Notes under the pieces: model-generated
The model's database searches: none
Seen by the model: the letters and a program-made list of their open reading frames with translations, nothing else
What the model was told of the DNA's origin: nothing
Assembly: GCF_019550795.1 (NCBI RefSeq)
Contig: NZ_CP080545.1
Coordinates: 1-64,000 of the forward strand
Reading direction: 5' to 3'
Source of the DNA: Paenibacillus sp. sptzw28
Lineage (GTDB): Bacteria; Bacillota; Bacilli; Paenibacillales; Paenibacillaceae
Length of the DNA stretch: 64,000 nucleotides
In this document: one piece after another, positions 16,168 to 24,999 of the stretch
Numbering within the stretch: the stretch's first letter is position 1
Layout: the number at the start of each line of letters is the position of its first letter
Made by a program: the position numbers and the translations under genes

Positions 16168-19100
16168 TTACAATCCACTTTTTGAAGCCGCAAGATCCTT
16201 TGCCGCTTGGAACGCATCCGCATCACGACCATCGTCAATATAAAATGTTCTTATCTCACGGCTATTAATATGTCCAATAAGTACACGGCCTGTTGAAGGA
16301 TCGTACTTTACTAAAAAGCTACCGACTACTTCTTCTTTAAATGCAGAATTTGTTTCTGCAGCGAAACCTTTTGCTCGTTTTAAATACTCATTTTGAGTTA
16401 TATTGCCAAACTCATGTCTATGCTTTTCGTAATGTGTTTTTAATTTTCCGTTACTAAACCCTTTCCAGTTAATTTCAGCACACGAAATATTATGAACCCA
16501 TATTCCCAAACTGCTAACATAGTACGTATGGAAATCAGCAACAGTAAAATTGTATACCTTAACCAACTCATCATGTATTATTTTGTTGATTTTGTCGATT
16601 TTCAACGTATTCCCGTTACTTTGTTGTAGCTTATCCCCCACCTGTAAATCTGCCGCGAGTACCCAACCTTTTCCTTCAACCCAAAACGGATGATTTTCGG
16701 TTGTTTCGATGATTTGATCGCCTACCGTAAGTTCATAGGTGATCTCCTTATCATTTCGATACAGATGCGTGACTTCCTTGTAATCCTGTTCGCCTGTTAC
16801 TTCATTTTTTGAGAGAACCTTATCCCCTACCTCGATTTCCTCAATAGGTTTCTCCCCTTCATCTGTAAGAACTTTCGTCCCGGCAACAAAGCAATTACAT
16901 GGGATTTTAGCAGAATTCCAATATTTTTGATTTGTTTCTGTAAACTCAACGGCTCTTTCAATTTGCTTGCCTTCATTGGTTGCTAATTTTACAACTAGTT
17001 TACCACCTTTGATTAACTTACCAACTGGTACAAATCCTGCTGTGGCAAGAACCTTATCAAAAGTAGACGCCTTTGGGTCAAGAATAGTCTTGATGTCATC
17101 AACAATAAGAAAGTCAGCAATATCTTGAACTGAATATGTTGGTGCATCAATGTCAATATTAGGGTCGAAATTTGTTGGACCAATAGGACCTGGGTCAGGA
17201 GTATAAAAGCAAGAGACACAATGTCCTGTCGGATCTGTATAAATTAGTGGATTATTCCAAACATACGCATACCCATGCTGACTCTGCGGATTCCACAGCG
17301 TGCCTTTATACGTATCCTCACTAATAAACCGCCCTAACTCTGGCTGGTAATAGCGTGCACGGGCATAGGTTTGGCTGCTGCTATAATCATAACCCAATCC
17401 CGTATAGCCGAACAGGTTATCCGGTCCCGGCCAGTTCAGGTCGAACTTCTTGCCGTCCAGCGGCACACCGAATTCGTCATAATGATAGCGTGAAGATACA
17501 CGGCCGTCCTTCTCTACCAGACCGATCGTGCTCCCAAGCACATCCTGCATGTACCATAACGTCTTGGGCTGCGCGCCCGGTTCGGCGCCGCCGTCGCCCG
17601 GATTCGGTTCCCAGCCGTTGTTCGGATCATTCGCCGGCAGATAGGTCATGCTGAGCCGTTCGCCGCCCGCTCCATATACATACGATTGTTTCCATTTGCT
17701 GCTGTCGGCCTCCGTCACTTGCAAAGGCTCAGGCAGAGCCATGCTCACATCGTTGGTGAAATACAGCTCCCAATGCTCTTTCTTGTACTGCTTCTCCCAA
17801 CCATCCCGCGGACCTCCGGGATGCATGTCCGGATACTCCTCGTCGAACTGGCCGCATTTCTTGGCAAGCCCGGGCGGTATGAAGCCAGGCGGTACGACAT
17901 GGCAATTCGCTGATCCATTACCATTTCCATTCCCATTTCCATTCCCGTTCCCGTTGCCGTTGCCATTACCATTACCATTACCATTGCCTTTACCGCCATG
18001 GGCGTAGTCGATCGTCATTTTCATCCGGTTGCCGTCGCCGTCATAGGCATAGCGGGTAATGTCACCGCCCTCATTGGTCTGCTGGATCAATCGGTTTGCA
18101 CCGTTCCAGACATACTGTTCGGTGACTTTCGGCTCCGACCATACCCCTGCTTCTACTGCTGCTCCAACCGGATTACTGTCGTCTTCCTCTGCCCCTGTCC
18201 CGGCACCGTCATAAACGCTGCTCGTAACGGTTGGATCATAGACGCTGGACTGTACCGAGAGCTCCGGAAGCTGCAAGCGACTCTGCATCACCTGCAGCAG
18301 ATTGCCGCGAGGGTCGTACAGGTAATTGTTGATCTCGCTTCCGCTTGTTAACTTCTGCAGCCGGTCGGCCGCATCGTACGTATAAGTCTCGGTATCGGTC
18401 AGGTCGCCCCAGCTGTTCGACTTCTCCGTACGGTTCCCTACTGCGTCGTATTGGTAGCGAGTGCTTGCCGGCAGATCCGCGGACATGGCATTCTGCGACT
18501 GCACTTGTACAAGCTGGTTTAATGCATCGTAGGCATAATCCGTGACGAGCCGCTCCTGACTGTCGCTCGCGTCCTGATCGTCTTCATCATTGCCGTCCGA
18601 CAGCCGCTCGCTTCGGATCCGGTTGCCTGCCGGATCGTAGGCATAGGTGAGCTGCTCCAGCACCTTGTCAAACTGGTTGCGGTGCGACATCTCAAGCAGT
18701 TGGCCGGCATCGTCGTACCGGTAGGTGCTTTTACCCAGCGTCGGCAAGCTTTTGGAGACGAGCGACCCCCGTGCGTCATACGCATAAGTGGTCGTTCTCC
18801 CTTCGGCATCCGTTACCGCCGTCATCCGGTCCAGCAGATCGTATTGATAATTCACTGATGTCGCGTCCGGATATTCGATACGGCTGCGCTGACCTGTGGG
18901 CGTCCATTCATAGCGTATCGTCCGCGCATACGGATCCTTCACCTCAATGAGCCGGTTCAGCGCATCGTAGGTATACGAGGTATTACCGAGCTCGTCGGTC
19001 ATCTGCGTTCTCCGGCCGGAGGCATCATATTGGTAACCGACCTGTTTGCCATCCGGATACTGAATTCCCGTCAACCGGCTGAGCAGATCATAATTGTAGC

Positions 19101-22100
19101 TGGTCGCTTTGCCATCCGGCTGCGTAACGCCGACCATATTGCCGATGCTGTCGTACGCCAGCTCCGTTACTCGCTGATCCGGTGCGATTTCCCGAATTAA
19201 CTCACTCCGCCGGTTATATTGATAGGCGGTTACGCGGCCCAAAGCATCCGTCTTGGAGGCGATATTGCCGATTGCGTCATACCCGTATGCAGTCGTGCTC
19301 CCAAGCGCATTGGTCACCTGCAACAGACGGCCGAGCGGGTCATAGCCGTATTTCGTCGTCTGTCCCTTGGCATCCTTCAGTTCAGCGATCTTACTGCGGG
19401 CATCATATGCCATTTCGGTGGCACGGCCGAGCGGATCGATCATCTTAGTGACCCGGCCCAGCGGGTCGTATTGATAGGCCGTGACCTTCCCCGCTTCATC
19501 AATAGCCCCGACAACCTGGCCAAGCGCATCCCGGTTCATCTTCGATACTTGTCCAAGTGGATCGGTAACCTTCACAAGCAGACCGCGCGGGTCATAATCC
19601 AGCTGCCACTTAGCGCCGTTTGGCGAGGTGGTCTGAATCATACGTCCCGCTTCGTCATACGCATAACTCGTCGACTGCCCCAAAGCGTCGGTCTGTGCGG
19701 CCAATCGTCCCAAACTATCGTAGGTGTATACGACAGTATGTCCGAGCGGATCGGTTTCCTGCGTCAAACGGCCCGCTGCATCGTAGCTGAACGCCGATAC
19801 GCCGCCTTCCGCATCGGTTACCTTCACCGGAAGATTGCGCCCCTCGTATTCAATATGAGTGACACCGCCATTCGGTTGAATGGAACGAATCAGATTACCG
19901 TTGCCGTCGTACTCATAACGGCTGACATTCCCCTCGGGATCGGTTGCAGACGCAATCCGGTTACTGTCGTCGTAGGTATAGACCGTCTCGGCTCCTTTCG
20001 CATCGGTCCGTTTCGTGAGATTGCCTACCGCGTCATATGAATAGCGGGTGGTTCCGCCCATTGCGTCGGTTTCCGCCTTCACTCTGGCGAAGCTGTCATA
20101 CTCGTATACAGTCCGTGACCCGGCAGTGTCGGTATAACCGGTTAGATTGCTGTCCTTATCGTATTCATACCGCTCCGCATGCCCCAGGGGATCAATGCGG
20201 GCTGTGACCCGGTCCCTTGGGTCATATTCCAGCTTCGTTCGCTGCCCAAGCGCATCGATAAACTCGGTTACGCGGTGCAGCGGGTCGCGGACCATCTCCT
20301 GACGGTTGCCGAGCGGATCCGTAATGATCTGGGCGAACCCATACTGATCATTCTTGATCGCAGTCGTCTCGCCTTTCGGATTAACAATCGATTCAGGTAT
20401 CCCCCGCTTGTCTACGGATATGGTGGACACCCGGCCGCTAGCATCCGTAATCGCGGTAAGGTTGCCTTTATTATCATAGGCAAGCTGCGATTTGTGCCCA
20501 AGCGGATCAATGATTTCTTCCGGAAGATTGAAGCCGTTGTAGCGGATTTCCGTCTGATATCCTTCCGGGTCCTTGGCGCGGATCAAATTGCCGCTGCCGT
20601 CATACATGTAGTCCCAAACACCGCCGCGCCGATCGGTCATTTGTATCGTATTGTCGTTCACGTCGTATAGGAACCGTTCGGATGTCCCATCCGGATACGT
20701 TATCGACGTTTTACGGTACCGCTCGTCGTATTGGTAAACGGTTTTGCGGCCGAGCGCATCGGTCGTTACCGTCTGCTTCTCTTCAGAGGAATACGCGATG
20801 TCGCCCCATGCGCCGGAGAAGTCCCGCTGGCGTACCACCCTGTCCTGTTCGTCATACTCGTTGAGGAGCTTCATCGTTTCGTTCGGATTGCTGATTGCGG
20901 TTATTCGATGCTTCTTATCGTACTCATATGAAATCTTGGCCCCATCGGGCAAAATCATTGCGGTCAAATCATGGTTGATGCCGTCGTATTCATAAGCCGC
21001 ATAACGGCCCGTCTGATCGGTCACACGAACGACTTTGCCGCCGTTCCCATAGGTGAACGTCAGCTTCGCCCCATCCGTGGAAATATCCGTCAGAAGGCTC
21101 CCCTTATAGGTCAGCTGTACAGTGTTTCCGTTCGCGTCGGCTATCCGATACAGCTTCCCGTCTTTACGGTAGGTGTACGTCCACCTCTGCGGCGTCTGCT
21201 GTGTATAGGTACCGTCGGAATTCCGAACGAGCGTATCATAAAGCCCGTCCTGTCCCTTGTACTGCCCGCCGCCGGTCGGATCGAACCTGTGGCTTGCGCC
21301 TTCGGGCGATACGGCATATATAACGCCATTCTCCCAGAATTCCAATCCCCGTTCATAAGTATGATGCCAGCCAACGCCAAAATCCCCATCATACCGGTCT
21401 CGACTGTGGTATGTAAGCGTTACGTCCAGTGGAATAACTGCCTGTACGCCAATATTGGTCTGCCGGAACACAAAGTCGCCCGTCGCAAGATTAATCGGAT
21501 CGAATGCTTCTGCAATCGGGTGACCGTTGCGGTTCGCATATTCTTGCTGGATCCGGCCTTCATCCGTCTGACCGATCTCGCCCGCCTGCTGCGGATTCAT
21601 GATCAGCAGATTCACGTCCTGATCTATGGGACCGTAACAAACCTGGCCATTGCAATCTTCTACCGGGAAGCCGTTGAATCCGGCCACCTCGCCTATTTTC
21701 TGCACAATGGCGTCTTTCTCGATAACGTTATAATAATAGCTGGCAACTACGGCCCAGTTGATACCCCATGCAGGCGCCTTATAGCGCAGCACACGCAGGG
21801 TCTCCGAGCCAGGCGATCGTTTCTTATCAAAATCCCTGGCTGCAAAAGCTTGAATCTCTGCTATTTCATAAGCGGGCAGCTGAACCTTGACTTCCCATTC
21901 ACCGACATATGCCTCCGGTCGGTTATCCGACCGCTCGGGAAAATCCGTAAAGTAAGAGGCATCCACAGGTATGGCCTTTGCCCAGGAAGATGTCCTTGGC
22001 TTCACCGTTACACCGGCAGCCAGCGTTTCGACCGTTCCGTCATCAAAGGTCGTATTATCTCCCACCCGCCGGATTCGTTTCATCTTCAGCTCGACCTTGG

Positions 22101-22644
22101 TGCCGATCTCCGCAATACCGCGAATTATATGCGTGTCACTTGACCGGTCGGGCAAAATCTGAATGCCTTTTTTTGGCTGCGGAGGGTTCGGATTAACAAT
22201 CTGAACGTCGCCTGAATTGCCGCGATCCGGGAACCGTGTCGGCGTCACGTTTATCTCGTAGCTGCCTTCTTCGGCCGGCTTTCCGTTCACCTTGCCGTTC
22301 CAAGTGTAAGAGTTGCTCATAAGAGTCGGATATGTTCCCGTGTTAAGCGCTGCTATGGTTGATCCGCTGCGTTCCAGCGTGATCACAGTATCATGCGACT
22401 TCTGTGTCTCGTCATTCGGATCAGGGTTGTCGAATTTGAAGTTAACCTGAGTCTGTCCCCCGTAAACCGAGCTGAACGTACCGGTCTCAATCTGCAGCGA
22501 CGTGTCGGCATGAGCCTTAGGCAGAGTATTCGGCAGAAGGGGAAGTCCCGAGACCATGACGATGAACGCTAACAAGCTTTTGCCTAATTGACTTAAACCC
22601 CATCCCCGTTTAAGCGGACGTTCACTATTTGCTTCCTTGCGCAT
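16168..22644 (-). CDS. Secreted RHS/YD-repeat polymorphic toxin with Hint domain and C-terminal nuclease-like tip
   Basis: 2158 residues. An N-terminal export signal (basic stretch, hydrophobic helix, A-H-A cleavage near residue 47) is followed by an Ig-like region, a DUF6531-type entry (D-P-I-N-L-A-T-G-D-F, about 370) and about 30 YD repeats (Y-D-x-x-G-x-x) that should wind into the RHS cocoon. A Gly-Asn repeat lies at about 1551-1576. The RHS core ends with Y-Y-Q-P-E-L-G-R-F-I-S-E-D and N-N-P-L-I-Y-T-D-P-T-G-H (about 1760-1805). A Hint autoprotease follows, from C-N-C-F-V-A-G-T-K-V-L to V-H-N (about 1914-2050). The last ~107 residues contain H-Y-E-K-H-R-H-E-F-G-N-I-T and E-Y-L-K-R-A, a pattern of BECR-fold RNase toxins; this assignment is by eye. 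The gene overlaps the upstream SLH gene by 20 bases. Confidence 0.93.
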   Translation of the reverse strand: MRKEANSERPLKRGWGLSQLGKSLLAFIVMVSGLPLLPNTLPKAHADTSLQIETGTFSSVYGGQTQVNFKFDNPDPNDETQKSHDTVITLERSGSTIAALNTGTYPTLMSNSYTWNGKVNGKPAEEGSYEINVTPTRFPDRGNSGDVQIVNPNPPQPKKGIQILPDRSSDTHIIRGIAEIGTKVELKMKRIRRVGDNTTFDDGTVETLAAGVTVKPRTSSWAKAIPVDASYFTDFPERSDNRPEAYVGEWEVKVQLPAYEIAEIQAFAARDFDKKRSPGSETLRVLRYKAPAWGINWAVVASYYYNVIEKDAIVQKIGEVAGFNGFPVEDCNGQVCYGPIDQDVNLLIMNPQQAGEIGQTDEGRIQQEYANRNGHPIAEAFDPINLATGDFVFRQTNIGVQAVIPLDVTLTYHSRDRYDGDFGVGWHHTYERGLEFWENGVIYAVSPEGASHRFDPTGGGQYKGQDGLYDTLVRNSDGTYTQQTPQRWTYTYRKDGKLYRIADANGNTVQLTYKGSLLTDISTDGAKLTFTYGNGGKVVRVTDQTGRYAAYEYDGINHDLTAMILPDGAKISYEYDKKHRITAISNPNETMKLLNEYDEQDRVVRQRDFSGAWGDIAYSSEEKQTVTTDALGRKTVYQYDERYRKTSITYPDGTSERFLYDVNDNTIQMTDRRGGVWDYMYDGSGNLIRAKDPEGYQTEIRYNGFNLPEEIIDPLGHKSQLAYDNKGNLTAITDASGRVSTISVDKRGIPESIVNPKGETTAIKNDQYGFAQIITDPLGNRQEMVRDPLHRVTEFIDALGQRTKLEYDPRDRVTARIDPLGHAERYEYDKDSNLTGYTDTAGSRTVYEYDSFARVKAETDAMGGTTRYSYDAVGNLTKRTDAKGAETVYTYDDSNRIASATDPEGNVSRYEYDGNGNLIRSIQPNGGVTHIEYEGRNLPVKVTDAEGGVSAFSYDAAGRLTQETDPLGHTVVYTYDSLGRLAAQTDALGQSTSYAYDEAGRMIQTTSPNGAKWQLDYDPRGLLVKVTDPLGQVSKMNRDALGQVVGAIDEAGKVTAYQYDPLGRVTKMIDPLGRATEMAYDARSKIAELKDAKGQTTKYGYDPLGRLLQVTNALGSTTAYGYDAIGNIASKTDALGRVTAYQYNRRSELIREIAPDQRVTELAYDSIGNMVGVTQPDGKATSYNYDLLSRLTGIQYPDGKQVGYQYDASGRRTQMTDELGNTSYTYDALNRLIEVKDPYARTIRYEWTPTGQRSRIEYPDATSVNYQYDLLDRMTAVTDAEGRTTTYAYDARGSLVSKSLPTLGKSTYRYDDAGQLLEMSHRNQFDKVLEQLTYAYDPAGNRIRSERLSDGNDEDDQDASDSQERLVTDYAYDALNQLVQVQSQNAMSADLPASTRYQYDAVGNRTEKSNSWGDLTDTETYTYDAADRLQKLTSGSEINNYLYDPRGNLLQVMQSRLQLPELSVQSSVYDPTVTSSVYDGAGTGAEEDDSNPVGAAVEAGVWSEPKVTEQYVWNGANRLIQQTNEGGDITRYAYDGDGNRMKMTIDYAHGGKGNGNGNGNGNGNGNGNGNGNGNGNGSANCHVVPPGFIPPGLAKKCGQFDEEYPDMHPGGPRDGWEKQYKKEHWELYFTNDVSMALPEPLQVTEADSSKWKQSYVYGAGGERLSMTYLPANDPNNGWEPNPGDGGAEPGAQPKTLWYMQDVLGSTIGLVEKDGRVSSRYHYDEFGVPLDGKKFDLNWPGPDNLFGYTGLGYDYSSSQTYARARYYQPELGRFISEDTYKGTLWNPQSQHGYAYVWNNPLIYTDPTGHCVSCFYTPDPGPIGPTNFDPNIDIDAPTYSVQDIADFLIVDDIKTILDPKASTFDKVLATAGFVPVGKLIKGGKLVVKLATNEGKQIERAVEFTETNQKYWNSAKIPCNCFVAGTKVLTDEGEKPIEEIEVGDKVLSKNEVTGEQDYKEVTHLYRNDKEITYELTVGDQIIETTENHPFWVEGKGWVLAADLQVGDKLQQSNGNTLKIDKINKIIHDELVKVYNFTVADFHTYYVSSLGIWVHNISCAEINWKGFSNGKLKTHYEKHRHEFGNITQNEYLKRAKGFAAETNSAFKEEVVGSFLVKYDPSTGRVLIGHINSREIRTFYIDDGRDADAFQAAKDLAASKSGL
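17917..17991 (-). repeat. Hexanucleotide repeat encoding Gly-Asn in the RHS protein
   Basis: About 12 tandem GGNAAY units encode alternating Gly and Asn. Silent third positions are partly homogenised in blocks (CATTAC, CATTCC, CGTTCC on the plus strand), typical of slippage expansion. The coded linker sits between the YD-repeat body and the RHS core and is probably disordered. Confidence 0.85.
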
Positions 22645-24640
22645 TGAATACTTCCCCTTTCATGGCCAGCCATCTGTAAATAACTGCGGCCGCCTCCGCC
22701 CGTGTCGACGTAGCGCCTGGGCTCAACCGGTCGCCATTCCCCTTGATCATGCCGTTCTTAATCGCTGCTTCAACCGATTCCTTGGCCCAGGCTTTGACAT
22801 TGCCCGCGTCAGTATAACCTGCCAGCGCATCGCTTTGCCCTTCCTTCCCCAAGCCTGCGGCATTAACGAGCATCACCATCATCTCTTCGCGGGTAATGAC
22901 CGCATTAGGTTTAAACAGGCTGCCTTCATAACCCTTGACCCAGCCTTCTGCAGCAGCCCGCTCGACCGCCTGGGAAGCCCAATGACCGGCCGGCACATCC
23001 TTGAACCTGTTACCGAACGCAGGCTGCGCTTTGAGCCGGGCTGCTTCTACCAGCATCTTGGCGAATTGAGCGCGCGTAACAGATTGGCCGGGAACGAATT
23101 TCCCCGTGCCCATTCCGTTCACAATCCATTTGGACGCAAGCACTTCCACTTCGGATTTGGCCCAGTGGGTGTTCATATCCGTGAAAGACGGCTCGTAAAT
23201 AAAGAGGCCGTACAGACCAGGCACTTGTACTTGTGCCCGGATGGTCCGCCATAATGAATCCACTGTTCCCCCGGTATAAATCCAGCGGCCTGCCGCCTCG
23301 TCATAGCGGTAAATACCCGCCCGGTTGGCCAGGTCCGCCTTTTCGAAGGCATGCTCCATCTCGAAGGTCAATGTCGCCGGTTTCTTGAGCTCCGCTTCCG
23401 ACGTCCATTTCCATGCGATGCCTGCCCAGGACATGCCTGGAATCAGCTTATCCGCAGATACTTCATCGCTCTTCTTAAGCCCAATGCGGACGTCCGAATC
23501 GAAAGTCCCTTGTCCGAACTCCAGACGAACAGCCTGTCCCTTAGCTACAATACCGCCATCCTTGCCGATCACTGTGCCTTCCGGCTGCTGTACCGTGCTT
23601 ATAGGGCTGGAAGGAACCGCTTCCGTCCGGAGAATCTCGCGGGTAATCAAGCTTCCATTGCTCACCAGCGTGAGCTCGTCTCCGTTGAAACCGACAAACT
23701 GCGTAGGCTTTACCAAGCCCAGGCTGTAGGTGTCCTTGCTCTTCAAATCCGCGCCTCGCATAATGACCGAATCACCGGATGCTTCCAACCAGACAGCCGT
23801 GCCGCTGGCGATGCTCATCTGTGAGTATTCGGTCTTGCTCTGCGGGGCAGGCTGAGTCAGATCAACCGGATGGGGGCTGCTGCCGCCGAGGTCTATGTAA
23901 GTGTATTTCCCATAGTAGTCCAGGTCCCGCTGCTTCCAAAGGACTTGTTCTCCGTTGTATACGAACCGCTCCACATATTGCGTATGGGGCAAATCCAGAA
24001 TTTTTTTAACCATGCCCGAGGCAATCGTGTATTCGTACAAATCGCCGTCCGCTGCCCCTTTATAGACGATGTGTCCGCTCCTAACGACCGGGTCGCGGCC
24101 TTTGCCCAAATGCGACAATGTACCGGTTCCCATATCGTACAAATAAATTTCGTAGGACGGATTTGTCTGCCAGACAATATAATTGCCGTCTATAGATGGA
24201 ATCCGGTTCTGGCCCACATTGTCGTTTAGCTTCTTCTCGGTTTTCGTGCTGATATTGTAGCTGTAGATATCCCAATTGAAATTGCTTGGCCCGTCGCTGT
24301 AATTCCGTTTGTCCGCCCATACAACGACGGCTTCGCCGGCTGCATTCACTCCCACCGCGGGGGAATCGGTCGGTTTTCCGTGAGTCGTGACTGCCATCTT
24401 TAGGCCGGTTCGCGTATTGCCGTAATAAACCTGCCCAATCAGTTTCTTATCGTTGCCTCGCCATACCGCATGTTCTCCCGACAGGTTTATGCTGCTGCCT
24501 GCAATGGCAAACGACGTTGATGCATCTTGGTAGGTGTAGGCGGTCTCGGCGGACACCCGCTCTCCCGCCGGTAGTACGAATCCTCCAACCAGCCCAAGAA
24601 TTAGCAAACCCTTTACCATCTTATTCGATACGTTCTTCAT
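22625..24640 (-). CDS. S-layer-homology protein with propeller-like N-terminal domain, partner of the RHS toxin
   Basis: 671 residues with a signal peptide (cleavage near S-A-E-T, residue 31). Residues about 40-340 look like a TolB-type beta propeller (repeated W-x-x-N/D and I-x-W-Q/K strands). Residues about 350-480 form a ZU5-like beta domain (G-G-I-V-A-K-G-Q-A-V-R-L-E-F). Three SLH modules follow (about 487-671; F-T-D-M-N-T-H-W-A-K, F-K-D-V-P-A-G-H-W-A-S, G-Y-T-D-A-G-N-V-K-A-W-A-K), which anchor proteins to pyruvylated wall polymer. Its last codons overlap the RHS start, so the two are translationally coupled. A role as wall-side holder or presenter of the RHS protein is inference. Expression should be controlled by the cyclic-di-GMP riboswitch in its leader. 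Confidence 0.92.
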   Translation of the reverse strand: MKNVSNKMVKGLLILGLVGGFVLPAGERVSAETAYTYQDASTSFAIAGSSINLSGEHAVWRGNDKKLIGQVYYGNTRTGLKMAVTTHGKPTDSPAVGVNAAGEAVVVWADKRNYSDGPSNFNWDIYSYNISTKTEKKLNDNVGQNRIPSIDGNYIVWQTNPSYEIYLYDMGTGTLSHLGKGRDPVVRSGHIVYKGAADGDLYEYTIASGMVKKILDLPHTQYVERFVYNGEQVLWKQRDLDYYGKYTYIDLGGSSPHPVDLTQPAPQSKTEYSQMSIASGTAVWLEASGDSVIMRGADLKSKDTYSLGLVKPTQFVGFNGDELTLVSNGSLITREILRTEAVPSSPISTVQQPEGTVIGKDGGIVAKGQAVRLEFGQGTFDSDVRIGLKKSDEVSADKLIPGMSWAGIAWKWTSEAELKKPATLTFEMEHAFEKADLANRAGIYRYDEAAGRWIYTGGTVDSLWRTIRAQVQVPGLYGLFIYEPSFTDMNTHWAKSEVEVLASKWIVNGMGTGKFVPGQSVTRAQFAKMLVEAARLKAQPAFGNRFKDVPAGHWASQAVERAAAEGWVKGYEGSLFKPNAVITREEMMVMLVNAAGLGKEGQSDALAGYTDAGNVKAWAKESVEAAIKNGMIKGNGDRLSPGATSTRAEAAAVIYRWLAMKGEVFNAQGSK

Positions 24641-24665
24641 CTGATCTCCCCCTTATTAACAACAA

Positions 24666-24782
24666 AAACCAAGACACTTGAGCAGCCCGGCTGTCAGGTC
24701 ATGAATTGCTTCATGACGGAAGACCCGTGGTTTTGCGTCCCCGACTTTCGTTCGGGTTTGCCTTTGTTCAAGCACTTGGTTT
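24666..24782 (-). promoter_or_regulatory. Class I cyclic-di-GMP riboswitch (GEMM-I)
   Basis: Read on the minus strand, the GEMM-I signatures appear in order: AAAGGCAAACC, a GAAA tetraloop, GGGGACGCAAA, CCACGGGTCT, a variable hairpin, then GACAGCCGGGCTGC. The closing stem P1 pairs AAACCAAG (plus 24775-24782) with CTTGGTTT (plus 24666-24673), plus an inner CTTGA/TCAAG. P1 is followed directly by TTTTTGTT and then, 25 bases later, the SLH gene start with its GGGGGAG site. The family is clear. Whether this copy prefers c-di-GMP or 3',3'-cGAMP was not resolved by eye. Confidence 0.95.
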
Positions 24783-24823
24783 GGTGCTTTCATCATGGTT
24801 CTATTAAACTACTAACATCCAAA

Positions 24824-24852
24824 ATTATACATAGAAGTGCAGGATGTTACAA
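24824..24852 (-). promoter_or_regulatory. Promoter of the riboswitch-SLH-RHS transcript
   Basis: On the minus strand TTGTAA, a 17-base spacer and TATAAT; the -10 is perfect. The expected start point lies about 35 bases before the riboswitch P1 stem. Confidence 0.75.
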
Positions 24853-24946
24853 TCATTTCAATAAAATATGATTCTTTTTACCTAATCATAAACATCTTCA
24901 CACAAGAAGTCAGAACGCATATTAAGTTACGCATAAAGCAGAACGT

Positions 24947-24974
24947 AAAAAAACACCTGTTAAGGTGTTTTTTT
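24947..24974 (-). terminator. Terminator after the alginate-lyase-like gene
   Basis: AAAAAACACCT-GTT-AAGGTGTTTTTTT, with A and T tracts on both sides, 26 bases after the stop codon at 25000. Confidence 0.85.
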
Positions 24975-24999
24975 GCAGCCCTTCTATAAAAGGATTACG

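Noticed and set aside
20971..22143. 390-codon frame antisense to the RHS gene
   Set aside because: The YD-repeat gene is clearly coding on the minus strand. The periodic repeats leave the opposite strand free of stops.
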